NCBI RefSeq assembly: GCF_002878395.1
Contig: NW_025841136.1
Coordinates: forward strand, 17,781 to 81,780
Length of the DNA stretch: 64,000 nucleotides
Direction of reading: 5' to 3'
Origin: Capsicum annuum
Lineage: Eukaryota > Streptophyta > Magnoliopsida > Solanales > Solanaceae
Shown here: positions 43,821 through 54,346 of the stretch, piece after piece
How positions within the stretch are numbered: position 1 is the stretch's first letter
Layout of the letters: every line of letters starts with the position of its first letter
Program-made: the position numbers and the translations under genes
Notes under the pieces: generated by a model
Told to the model about the DNA's origin: nothing
The model's database searches: none
The model's input: the letters and a program-made list of their open reading frames with translations, nothing else

Positions 43821-44698
43821 ATTGGAGAGGCAAAAAACGATCCATTCTCATCAGAAGGGTGAACAACACTGCAAGAGTCTCTAAAGCATACATTTCCATC
43901 AGAGCAGCCGATGGCCGTAGAACGGTTTCTGATCTCTCCAGGTTTTATTTCCTCTGTAAAATGGACTATTCTCTTTGTTACTTCATCTGAACTTCCTGTT
44001 GCTGACAGCTTGTTTACAACATCCACTTTCCTTTCTTTTTCAAAGATCTTTTTCTTATATTCTCCTCCTTTTGTAATTGGCAAAGTCTGCCTAAACTTAG
44101 ATAGCTCACCAGACTTATTATATTTTTCGTTTTTGTCTACTTCTGCATAGTTGTCTTGTTTTATGGACCGTTTGAAATCTCCATTAGTCATCACAATATC
44201 ATCTCTTGCAGGACTATCATTTCCAGCAGTGTGTATACTGAACAATGATTCGTGCGAGGCAGTGCTCCATTCCTTAGAGGATGAATCCTTACTCCCAAAA
44301 AGGGATGAGGGAATTCTATTGGGATCAAAACCTGCCTCTCGGTCCATCACCTGTATAGAAGGCGATTGTGACATCGTCGAGAATGAAGATTCATGAGTGA
44401 CATCAGAAACCTGTGAGGTGGAACTTGTAGATGTTTTCGAGGATTCTTTCAATTGATGACGTGTAACACTTTGAGATCGAAGCTTTGCATTGGAATGAGA
44501 TTTGGAAGATGCCAGACCTGATGTGACAGAGTTGAATATTATTTTTGGATTCACTTGGATGTAATCATCTGAAGAAGAGCCTGATGAGGAAGATGAGGTG
44601 GAATGGGAATATTCTGAAATTTTAGACGATCCTGTTTCATTTTCATCTGAAGTGGCATCTGAATCTCGTCTTCTTTCACTCTCTTGGTCAGAATCCAT
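43821..44698 (-). CDS. Main coding exon, Ser-rich plant protein (function unknown)
   Basis: 292 codons plus two bases from the ATG at 44696-44698 to donor GTGAGT. It starts MDSDQESERRRDSDATSDEN, and residues 25-45 are a Ser run ending GSSSDDYIQ. The most conserved-looking part (about residues 118-160) is SIQVMDREAGFDPNRIPSSL, then SKEWSTASHESLFSIH. I associate this arrangement (IQVMDR...PNRIPSS.F...EWS.AS.ESLFSIH) with a group of plant-specific, phosphorylation-rich small proteins. From memory only, I cannot name the gene. Later there is KSGELSKF and a Lys-rich stretch (KKKIFEKERK). No signal peptide or membrane segment is visible. Composition and splice signals differ sharply from the surrounding repeats, so this is probably an active gene. 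Confidence 0.78.
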
Positions 44699-44797
44699 GA
44701 GTAAAGTTGGTGATGCAAGGGCCTTAACTTTATTTTAGGTTACTGGTGCATCTGTTCTAAGATGGTATTGCCTCCACTAACATATTTATGTCCATCA
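44699..44797 (-). other. 5' UTR part of the main coding exon
   Basis: Between acceptor TTGTATTTCAG (44798-44808) and the ATG. A short upstream ATG (ATGGACATAAATATG) lies near the acceptor and could slow translation of the main frame. Confidence 0.5.
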
Positions 44798-45601
44798 CTG
44801 AAATACAATTAAACATCACCTTCAGAATACTATCTACTAGGATGCACAGATATTTCAGTTAAAGCAATAGAACCAGGACACACACAAAGATGCGGCGTTG
44901 TTTGACAGGCTGGGTATCATAACAAGCGCCATTTTATGCATTAATATAAGGATATGCGTCTAACTCCTAATTCTTGCATCTCAAATAGGCCCACTCCAGA
45001 CGGAGAGGATGACCACAATTTCTCAGATTCAACTATCTGGCTTTTAATGCAGAATGGCGAAGTTGTTAGTATAATAGACTGCACATGGAGGATAAAAATC
45101 GCATATGAAAAACAAAGATCACCTATTTACTCAGTCAAGTGGAATTGCATTTCATCCTTACAAAAGAAGGGCTTTAATCAAATAGATTAAAATTTTAAAT
45201 GGTGTTACTATGTTTTCAATTTACAATATACCACAACCACCATTTTACATTTCTTAATTTCTCCAGAATCATGAATGGAACAGAAAGGTAGCAGAAAGTG
45301 TCAAATATGAAGGCAAGATTGATATTTCAGATTGATGCAATACACCCCCTATCCCCGCACACCTTTTTGTATTAGAATATTACATTAAGAACTTAATGGA
45401 ACCATGCATCATATTGCTCAAGATCTTCAAGAGTGATGTCACACCCTCGTTAGATTCTCCAAATATGCATTACTTTTGGAAGATTCAATACACACCGAAC
45501 AACATTTTTGCAAATCCGAGCAACATAGATTATGCACCATATATAAGTTGTGCTAACTGTTGATATACAATAATATTTTCCTTTACATAAGAAGGAGACA
45601 A

Positions 45602-45615
45602 AACTTCTCATTATA
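45602..45615. repeat. Target-site duplication of the SINE (left)
   Basis: AACTTCTCATTATA, identical to 45803-45816. Confidence 0.9.
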
Positions 45616-45802
45616 AATGAAGGGGAGTCTTGGAGTAACTGATAAAGTTGTTGCCATGTGGTCAGGAAGTTACAGGTTTAAGCAATGGAAACACCCACTG
45701 ACAGAAATGCAGGGTAATGCTGCATGCAATAGACCCTTATGGTCTGATCCTTCCCCGAACCCCATGCATAGGAGATTTCGCTCACCAAGCTGCCCTTTTT
45801 AG
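45616..45802 (+). mobile_element. Au-type SINE, complete
   Basis: 187 bp between perfect 14-bp duplications. It has a tRNA-like head with an A-box-like TGGAGTAACTGATAAAG and a B-box-like AGGTTTAAGC. The body reads GAAATGCAGGGTAATGCTGC and AATAGACCCTTATGGTC, and it ends CTGCCCTTTTT. These blocks are those of the plant Au SINE as I know it. It has diverged from the usual sequence (for example C-to-T changes at CpG sites), so it is not a recent insertion. Confidence 0.92.
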
Positions 45803-45816
45803 AACTTCTCATTATA
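45803..45816. repeat. Target-site duplication of the SINE (right)
   Basis: AACTTCTCATTATA. Confidence 0.9.
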
Positions 45817-45933
45817 CACTTTGCCAAATTATCTTTATGCATAATAACAGTTGAGTTTTAAAGAAACAGAAGTCACTTTAAGTTTTTATAATCAACAGCT
45901 AAATAATAATCTGTGACACAAACAAAAACTTAC

Positions 45934-46018
45934 CTTATATTGAAAATGTCTTCCTATAGGTGGAGCCACCTCCCTTTTCTTTTTAAAAAGAAAACAAGGC
46001 TCCACAAAGAGCAATTCT
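45934..46018 (-). other. 5' leader exon B with a strong hairpin
   Basis: 85-bp exon between acceptor GTTTCCTTCAG and donor AAG|GTAAGT on the minus strand. It contains an inverted repeat: TGGAGCC...CTTTTCTTTTT pairs with AAAAAGAAAA.AAGGCTCCA (45960-46004). There is no ORF of note. Confidence 0.55.
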
Positions 46019-46131
46019 CTGAAGGAAACACAAAACAATAAAAAAATAATGATCAACATGATTAAGCCAAACCACATTTATGACCAAAAGCAAGATAAGG
46101 AAAAAAAATAAAATCCTGATATGGGAATTAC

Positions 46132-46250
46132 CTAATTGAGAATAAAAACAATAATTTCAACTTCAAATTCGCCTTTTTAATTTTTCATTCATTTTCAAGA
46201 TTCATACAAGGATTAGGGTTTTGGTGGAAATAATAAGAGAAAAGAAATGT
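46132..46250 (-). promoter_or_regulatory. First leader exon and probable start region of the host gene
   Basis: The donor TCAATTAG|GTAATTCC marks the 3' end of exon A. The exon is pyrimidine-rich upstream (CTTTTCTCTTATTATTTCC), as plant start regions often are. No clear TATA box could be assigned. Confidence 0.4.
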
Positions 46251-46541
46251 AGTAGTTGTTGGTTTCGGTTTTTCAATTTCTAAAAATAACTACTTTTATG
46301 TTCCGTTGGCGCCAACCACATTCTATTAATATTGTTATCACGTGGTATGCACATGCATAATACCACATAAATAGTAAATTCATCACCATGGCCAACATTG
46401 ATTGAAGGTTTTGGTGACAGCTGGAAGGAATGAAGTTCTCTTTTTCCTTTTTTTTTTTCAATGTAATTTTTATCTTCTAAATGTCAAGGTTGCCGAATGA
46501 AATTTAAGCAATAGTAAATATTTCATGAAAATAAAATAAAT

Positions 46542-46902
46542 ATGACCCCCTTCATCCCAATTTGTTAGTTTTTGCCTATCAGAACCGCTTCCACCACTGG
46601 CACTTCGGAGAGCCGTGGTTCTTCACAATTCCATCTCCTCAGATATCGGATATAGGAAGTGGCTTCGAACTCACCGTCTTTTTGACAGCGATTATTGGTT
46701 TGATGAGTGTGCACGATGGTACTTTGCTTCCCGCGTGCGTCTTTCGTGTTTAATTTGTTTCAAATAAGAATATTTTTTTACGATTCTTAGTTCTAATTTT
46801 TCAAATAACATCTATAAAAAATCATAAAATTCATTTTTTTTACTTATTTAAATCACGTGTCAAGATAAAATCAGACAACAAATTAAAAAATGAAAGAAGT
46901 AC
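46542..46902. mobile_element. Stowaway-like MITE with internal insertion
   Basis: The left end reads CCCCCTTCATCCCAATTTGTTAG and the right end, on the opposite strand, TACTTCTTTCATTTTTTAATTTG. These are diverged Stowaway-type ends. Between them, 46575-46755 is less AT-rich (open on the plus strand, starting FAYQNRFHHWHFGEPW) and is not part of a usual Stowaway. It is unidentified. Confidence 0.45.
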
Positions 46903-47589
46903 GGTGATTAATATTTATGTAATCATCATAATATGAATCTTAAAATAACCGAGATAATTATAGTTAATAATTATTATACTCCACAATAAATATTTGTTCG
47001 GCGCTTCCGAAAGTGATGTTAGGCAACTGTAAAAACGGAGCGTGAATTTAAACAATTACAATTTAACAAAGTATGTGTACATAATCAAAATAACAAAGTG
47101 AAATTTGTCGAATTACTTGGAAACTGCTGTACATGAACTTTCTTCTCCTTTGGGTATATTGAAAAATCCTAGAAAAGTTCAAAATCGTTCATAAGTTAAT
47201 TGACTTATAGTTTGTTAGGAGAACAAACTTCGTATCTTTAATTTCATCTTTTCAGATTGGCCAATTAGTTATAATATGCATGGGGTAAAGTACTAGTTTC
47301 AATCGAGATTGGGCCGGCTCAGGTTAGATAGAAATGGCACTGGAACAAATCTGAGATGAGGGAACATTTCCTCAGGCAAGAATGAAATAAACCAAGATTA
47401 ACAATGATGACAATCGTGCACGAAAGGAAAGACATAGGAACGTGTCAAGACTCTCATGTACACAGGCAACCCTCGGTTGAACCACTTCAGACACATGATA
47501 TTAGGCTGACATCCTCCAATAGTAAGTGGCCCTCAGCCACTGGTTGTTGTACTGTAGGTTTAAGGTGGCACTTTCCTATTGGCTGAGAG
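46903..47589. other. Intergenic stretch, nothing recognised
   Basis: AT-rich. A 60-codon ORF (47404-47586) has no recognisable domain. Confidence 0.45.
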
Positions 47590-48670
47590 TGGTCCTTGTA
47601 CCATCAACCATAATAATAACTCGTAAAAACAATTCTGTTTATCATTACTTTTAAAACATCTTATTATCTTAGAGCATCAAGTAATAACTCACTTCAAGTA
47701 CAATTTCTATTCTTAAGATAATGCCACAGGTCTACTTAAGGAACCCAAGTAAATATAAATAATCAATGATCCATACAAGGAACTCAATATATGAACAATA
47801 AAGTATAACCGAATTCACTCAAGGAACTATCAAACTCTTTGAAATCATAGTGTACTCATATGCTGAGGGTCTTATGGTTGCAAACTAGCTATGACCTACA
47901 GGGGATGAGCTCAGTCCATGTACCAAATATACTAGACAACTAGTGTCTTTCCACCCTTATCCTAACCCAAGTGTTAGACCACGATTATTCCAATGTCCCC
48001 ACCCTTATACTCACTTAAATTTACTAATATAATTTTAATCAATCCACAACAATAAAATAACACTACTTACATGTATAATCACATACTGAGTTCAATCAAC
48101 GACACTTGCATAATAACAAGGTCTTTTTATCATCATATTACAAGTTATCTATTTACACATTTGTATTTAAGATTCAACAAGCAAATCATTTACTAGCATG
48201 TCTTGCATCTAAATAAACAAACAATCAGTTAAAACTGCACAAATACAATCAACTTGAGTATTATCTCCAATTCAATCATAACCTACCTCAATCCAAGCCC
48301 TGCAATGTTTTAAATGACACGAGCCTTGCCCTTTCTTGTAGTCTCAACTTGATCTCGATCTAAAATTAAAAAATAAAGGATAATTTAAATAATGTTCTAC
48401 CAATTATAGGTATTATCACCTAAATTCAAAATTTTAAGGTCAAGTTCATGCAAAATTTCATTATTGTAGGATTTTCTACCATTCATCCCTCTCAAATTTA
48501 CATAAAACAAGATTAAAAGGATGAATTATAGTCTAATATCATAATTCAGTCATTATAGATAATAATAAAGTGAGTTTAACCCCTCCATAACCAAATCATA
48601 TTAAGTTCTTGACCTAGGGTTAAACCGATCATTCCCACTACAATCAATTCTATGAATTCTAAGGATTAGG
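47590..48670 (-). repeat. LTR-like sequence truncated by gypsy B
   Basis: AC-rich plus strand with CCACCCTTATCCTAACCC, CACCCTTATACTCAC and CTTGACCTAGGG. It resembles the minus-strand reading of a gypsy LTR in composition and layout but has no partner in the window. It stops where the next LTR begins. Confidence 0.35.
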
Positions 48671-51124
48671 TGTAACAATTTTTGTTGTGATTTTCAGCCT
48701 TTTCAGTAGTTTGATTATTTTTTCCTTCTCTATAGTTATTATATGCCATTTATAAGTTGTGGAGATGGTTGACACAGTCCTCGAAGTATTTAAGAGTGAT
48801 TTGAGTGAGTTAGAGATTTTGAGTAGTCTTCGAAGTGATTAGTTTGACTTTGATCAATGTTTTGTGATTCGAGCATCACATGATGATTCTTTCAGTTCTG
48901 TTAAATCCAAAATAGTGAATTTGGATTAATAGCAGGGTTGATTTGAATTTTTAATTTTTATTTTGAGTTTTGAGTATTTAGACGAGAATCTAGTGTAATT
49001 AGCCAAAAGGGATTGTGGAAGTTAACTTGTTGATAATAATATCTTTTCATGAATTTGATGGTTCTATTAAGTCCAAACTATCAAAATTAGCCTAGTTTCA
49101 TTATTGATTTATTTTTACGAACTCTCGATCGAATCTTGAGGGTCCATTTGGAGTAATTTTTAGTTGCTGGTTTTAGCTAATACTGAGTTTTTTGTGCAAC
49201 CGTTCGGTTCCTTGGTTGCGTAAGAGGTGCCTCCTAGGTAGACCAAGTACTGGGTTAGCAAGTGGTTGACCAGTACCGCATCATCACCTAAGAGAGGGGT
49301 TTAGCCTCTTTAGTGGCTAAAGGCTCGGCTAAGCAACGAGTCTATATAGCAAGTGACTGCCGTTGGCTGCTTAGGAGATGTTGCTTAAATGATTATTTGA
49401 ACGCCTAAGAAACATTACTGGCATAAATTCTCTTTTATTTCATTCATCCATCTTCAATCTTTGGGGTCTCGACTTTGGCAATTTTAAAGAGGTTTTTTTT
49501 TTTTCTTAAAATGGGACTTGGGGGAGCTTCTAATCATGATTTCCATCTTTATTCATTGATTATTTCACTAAATCATCTATAAAACTTGGATTTTAAACTT
49601 GAAATTTTGGAGTTTTACCCGATACAGGAAGAAAATAAATTTTCAATGATTTTAAGCTCAATTTCAACTTACTTTTCAATGGGTTTTCATATTTATACCC
49701 TTAGAGTATGGAAAACTTGATTCTCTAATAAAATTTTGATTTCAACTTTTTCCTTCGAAGTGGATTTTTGAACTATTGTTACATCTAGAATAAAAATGGT
49801 TAACATGTATATCATTAGACTCCTTTTGACGTATATATTATGTTTTTGATAGATTAGGTTCATTCTGAGACCGAACAAAAAGGAAAAGTTCCTTGTTAAA
49901 AGGTCCAAGCTTATGTTTTGACTTTTTGAGGTAAGTTATGATTTATCTATCTTTAAATTAGATCGGCCAGTTAACCATTTATAAAACATTCTATGGGTTG
50001 GAGATTTTATCATGGGATTCATATTTTGAGATAGTTATTTTATCATATTGCCACGTGGGGGCTTATGTGAAAAATATTATTGACTTGGGAGATCATTATT
50101 ATTGTGATGCTCGTGAGGGGATAGGTATTGGTCTTATTTGAGCATTAATTGTCATTATTATTGTTATTATTGTGATGCCCAAGTATGGCTTAAATTGATA
50201 TTATTAATATCTTCTATGACTCTTTATTACTGTAATGTCATACGATGACTTGTATCATGATTTATTGAAATTTGAGGAGAGTTGACCTAATATAAACTAT
50301 CAGTGAGTTGATTTATTATATGATATTATTTTGGTTATGAGCATTCATCCTCATTTTATTCATCCATATTCATGAAATTGGTACCATCGAGAAATACTAA
50401 TTTTTGAAAGGAATTGAAAAACTTTATAAAGTCCCTTGAGCGAGGGATGTGTCGACGAAGTTGATTAAGATATGAGATTGTGAAAGTACATGGATTGGAA
50501 CCCCCCATGGGTCATGTTCTGGAAGCTTATGCTCAAAAGGTGTATACGAGGTGATATTCAGACATTCCATCCTTATCATATCATTCCATTGCATCATTTT
50601 CATTTCTATTATGTGTTCATTATCGTGTATTTAGTTTTCCCTTATATGTTATGTGTAATTATTTTTGTACAGTTATTATCCTTGTAGAATTGTTAGAAGA
50701 TACGTCTTGAGTCACCATTAGGAACTTTTCTGTATGTAGGTAGCACCATACTCATAATATCCTTACTTGTTTAACTTTATGCTTTGCTCGGTTGGACTAT
50801 GAAGCATAATTAGTATGAATGGACGATGAGTCTTCTCTATTCAAGGTTAGACTCGTAGTCACTCTTATTTTCTGTACCCTTTCAATGCAAATCCTAGTTC
50901 AAGTTTGACCTATTGATCTTGAAATGGTGCAGTATTGATGTTGATTCTAATTATTGGTGAGTTTCTCTTTTGGGGATTGATTATATACATCATTTTATCT
51001 ATCTTGCCTTTACTTTATTATTCAAAGATAAATTTGTGTATTTGTACTCTTTATCATAATTAGTCCTCTTTACATATGGCACTAGATTTTTGATTTGGAG
51101 TTGTATTTAATTTAGTTTTGGGTC

Positions 51125-51171
<47 letters not shown>

Positions 51172-51310
51172 TTAATTTTTTTATAAAGTCTCGTATTTGG
51201 GTTTCATTTAATCTCTTTTTTGTATCATTATCTCTTTTGGTGTTGGGCTTTCCTACCCAAGGTTAGGATAGGGTATATATCATAATAACCTTACTTTTTA
51301 GGTCATGACA
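48671..51310 (+). repeat. 5' LTR of gypsy B
   Basis: The end is firm: GGTCATGACA (51301-51310) followed by a Met primer-binding site. The start is taken at TGTAACAATTTTTG (48671), giving 2,640 bp, and is less certain. The region 50160-51310 has an inverted, diverged copy at 53244-54346. There is an AT repeat at 51128-51169. Confidence 0.72.
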
Positions 51311-51313
51311 GAT

Positions 51314-51323
51314 TGGTATCAGA
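51314..51323 (+). other. Primer-binding site of gypsy B
   Basis: TGGTATCAGA three bases after the LTR end. It matches the 3' end of initiator Met-tRNA. Confidence 0.85.
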
Positions 51324-51529
51324 CTGTTAGACTCACCACTCTTATAAGTAAAAGAGCAAGATCTTTAATGAAGTCCTATAGACTGATACATTGACATCCG
51401 TATCTATCTTCAGAAGGCCATGAGATGTTTTTAGGAAAACTTCTTTAATTTGATTCCATATCATACGTATTGTTCATGTCTTACATTCTAAACTTGGGTT
51501 CTGTTATTTCTATAGAAATGATGAGGACT

Positions 51530-52920
51530 AGATTTAGGTTACTGAGTATGAGGAGCCAACACCCGCTATTCGAGCCCCAGTCAGGGGATAAAGCAGGGGT
51601 CGCAATCGAGATATAGTTAGAGATCAAGCATGAGGAGTAGCTCTGGCTAGAGTACGAGCTAGATTAGACTTTTTCAAGCCTGATACTGATAATGACGAGG
51701 AGGCTTATCATCCAGAGGATGTGGGACCAACCCATACCACTCAGGGTTTTATTATTACCCTAGTGTTGTAGGATCTATTGATTCATCTTTTAGGAAGTTT
51801 GGATGGCATTCCCTAGATAGGTATTCTAACAGGTACATCAGTTGGTTCTCAAACTATATAAGGTGTACAACTGCAAGGTCAAGCTTCTAATCATGGTTTT
51901 CAAACTCCCGAGGCACTGTCAGCTGTTGTTGTAGCCCTATGTGCTAATATATTTCCTACTAGATTTATTGTTCCACCTGTAACTTTTGGTCCTATTATGT
52001 CTGTCGATGACCAAAAGATATTAGAGAAATTTATCAAATTGTCCCCTTCCAAGATCAGTGGTGCCATTGGTGAAGATACTTATGAGTTTTTGATTGATTT
52101 TCAGGAGAAATTGCATAACCTCAGTTTGATTAAGTCCTATGGTGTTTCTTACACTACCTACCAATTGATTGATGTGGTTAGGCAATAGGGGTGATCTTTT
52201 GTCAATTATAGACTAATGGGTCCCCCTTTTTTTATATGGACCCATTGATTTGAGACTTTTTGGGATCGAGTTTTGCCTTTTAGCTTGAGGTGTCAATGAA
52301 AGATGAGTCTAATCATTTGGAGCAAGGCTCTATGACTATTAAAAAGTATGAGGCTTACTTTCATGCATTGTCTAGATATGCCATTGTTAGTATTTCTATA
52401 GAGTCTAAGAGGATCAATAAGTTTGTCGAGAGTTTGACTAATTGTTACCACTTGGTGATGGCTCAGTTAGTTATTTCTGGTAGTTTTTTTTGAGTTATAG
52501 TGGATCATGCTACGATGATTGAGACTAGTGGTGGTGCCAAAAGGGTGCACCGATAAGGTGATAAAAATGTTCATTCATCACGAGGTAGGGAGTTCTCAAC
52601 CAGAGGTTCTTATGGTTTCCATAGCAGATCGGTTCAGATGACTTTGCTGAGTTTAGATGGTAGTTTAATGGGTTCTGAGGCTTCAAGTGGCTAAAGGTCA
52701 AGCTATGCAGTTGGGGTCTCATTCTGGTTCATCGGGTTGTGGAGACTGTTTTGGATCTGTTGGGCCCTCTCAGCATGATTCAGCTAGTAGAGAGTGTTTT
52801 ATGGTTGATGAGCATAGTCACTTAGTAAGGGATTGTCCCCGTCGTGTGATTTATCCTCCTAAGTAGGGTTTTTAGCTTCAATTTTGTACGACTCCAGTGT
52901 TAATAGTCAAAGCTAGTTTA
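51530..52920 (+). pseudogene. Gypsy B gag remnant
   Basis: The plus strand at 51997-52188 reads KFIKLSPSKISGAIGEDTYE then FLIDFQEKLHNL. At 52290-52493 it reads LEQGSMTIKKYEAYFHALSR and YAIVSISIESKRI. Both are core words of the plant gypsy gag domain. Near 52790-52840 the zinc knuckle reads CFMVDEHSHLVRDCPRR, so the second Cys is lost. Stops divide the frame at about 51660, 52188 and 52493. Confidence 0.8.
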
Positions 52921-53243
52921 AAGGGTAGTAGAGGTGGTTCTAGAGGTACCAGAGGTGGGACTTAGGGAACTCGTGGTAGTAGATGAGTCACTCAGTCTAG
53001 TAGCAGATATGATCAATGTTATGCATTACTAGGAGAATTAAGGCAGAGGCCTCTGATACAGTGATTACAAGTATCATCTCGATTTGTAATCATCCTTCTT
53101 TAGTATTATTCAAATCTACGTCTACATTCTCTTATGTATCTGTGTATTTTGCTACAAGAATTAATGCTAAGTGTGAGTCCCTTCTATGCCTATTCGTGTT
53201 TCTACCCCTATAGGCGATTCTCTAGTGGTTAATCGGGTATACC
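52921..53243 (+). pseudogene. Gypsy B protease remnant, cut at an inverted LTR
   Basis: A Gly/Ser/Arg-rich linker is followed by EAEASDTVITSIISICN, then STFSYVSVYFATRINAKCES and PIGDSLVVNRVY. The protease active-site block, normally FDPGSTYSYVS, here has the Asp replaced (LFKSTSTFSYVS). The sequence stops at 53243, where LTR sequence in the opposite orientation begins. Reverse transcriptase and integrase are absent. Confidence 0.75.
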
Positions 53244-54346
53244 AGTCATGAGCCAAAGAGTCAAGGTCATGATGACACGTACCCTATCCCAACCCTAGGT
53301 AAGTAAGACTAGCGCGAAAGAGATAAAGATGCACAAAAGAAATAATGAAACCCCAATACCAGACTTTATAACAAAGTCAGTCCATATATATAGATAGAAC
53401 AAATTTTAAACTAAATAAATACAACTCTAACCCAAAATCTATTATCATGAGTAAAGAGTACAAATGTTGAAAAAGAGTATAAAATACACAACTCTGTCTT
53501 TGAATAATAAAGTAAGGACATCATAGATAAGATAAAGTTTGGAATCAAGCCTCGAATAAGGAGCTCACTAGTACTCCAAATCAACCGCTACACTACCTAC
53601 TTTCAAGATCCATGGGTCACACTCAAATTGGGATCTGCATCGAAAGGGTACATAAAGTAGGAGTAAGTACTATCCAATTGTTCTCAATAAGAATCTTAGG
53701 CCGACCGAGCAAAGTAGAATACTAGACAAGTAAAGGATACCATTAGCATACTTCCACATATATACAGAAAAGTTCCCAATGGTAGATCAAACTATATCAC
53801 TTAACATTACAAATACAACAATTATAATAACATTATAATAACTACACATAAATCTATAAAGGAAGGCTAAATACAAGATATCAACCACATAAAACAAATG
53901 AAAGTGATGTAGTGCAATGTAATAGGATAATAATAATGTAAGCCACCGCTTGGCTCCTCGTACATACCTATCAAGCTAAAGATTCCAGGACAAGACCTAT
54001 GAAGGGTTAGCAACCCCTATACTATCTGTCATATCTTTATTGACCTTGCTGGCACATCCCTTAGTTAAAGGTTTTATAAAGTGTTTTATTTTTTTTCTTC
54101 CAAAAATCAGTATTTTTTAGTGACACCAGTTTTTATGAATATGGATGAATAAAATGAGGAATACTTACATCCAAATCAATATCATCCAGTGAATCAACTC
54201 AATAATGTTATAAATATGCTCAAATGTTCTCAAATATCAATAGGCCATGATATAATCCACCACATGGCACCATAAGAATAAAGAGTCATGTAAGAAATCA
54301 ATCATATTAACTTAATTCTCTCTCTCGGGCATCACAATAATGGTAA
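53244..54346 (-). repeat. Inverted, partial LTR of the gypsy B family
   Basis: Its reverse complement matches 50160-51310, including the CTAGGGTTGGGATAGGG and CTTTATTATTCAAAGA blocks and the terminal CATGAC. It lacks the other half, which is interrupted at 54346/54347 by gypsy A. The missing half should therefore lie beyond the right edge of the window. Confidence 0.72.

Larger units (their letters stand above)
44798..45933 (-). other. Long 5' leader intron with SINE
   Basis: Donor AAG|GTAAGT (45929-45933) and acceptor TTTCAG (44798) bound 1,136 bp on the minus strand. The intron contains a complete Au-type SINE in antisense orientation. The plus-strand ORF at 44954-45190 has no recognisable domain. 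Confidence 0.6.
41771..46250 (-). other. Host gene locus, minus strand: Ser-rich protein with Cys/Trp repeat tail
   Basis: Gene model from splice signals on the minus strand. Leader exon A has its donor TAG|GTAATT at 46131/46132. Leader exon B is 45934-46018 (acceptor CCTTCAG, donor AAG|GTAAGT). The main coding exon is 43821-44797 (acceptor TTGTATTTCAG, donor AAT|GTGAGT). The tail exon runs from about 42774-42786 to 42178 (donor CAG|GTATAC). The last, non-coding exon starts at 41984 (acceptor CTATCTATTCAG). The transcript start is near 46.2 kb and the 3' end is not located. The main coding exon ends in phase 2 while the tail exon needs phase 0 at the only obvious acceptor. A small exon or other splice site in 42787-43820 is therefore still missing from this model. 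Confidence 0.65.

Noticed and set aside
44954..45190. 78-codon plus-strand ORF as a separate gene
   Set aside because: Lies in the leader intron of the minus-strand gene; no domain, and coding signals are absent around it.
45625..45700. tRNA gene
   Set aside because: The A- and B-box-like words belong to the tRNA-derived head of an Au-type SINE; no full cloverleaf.
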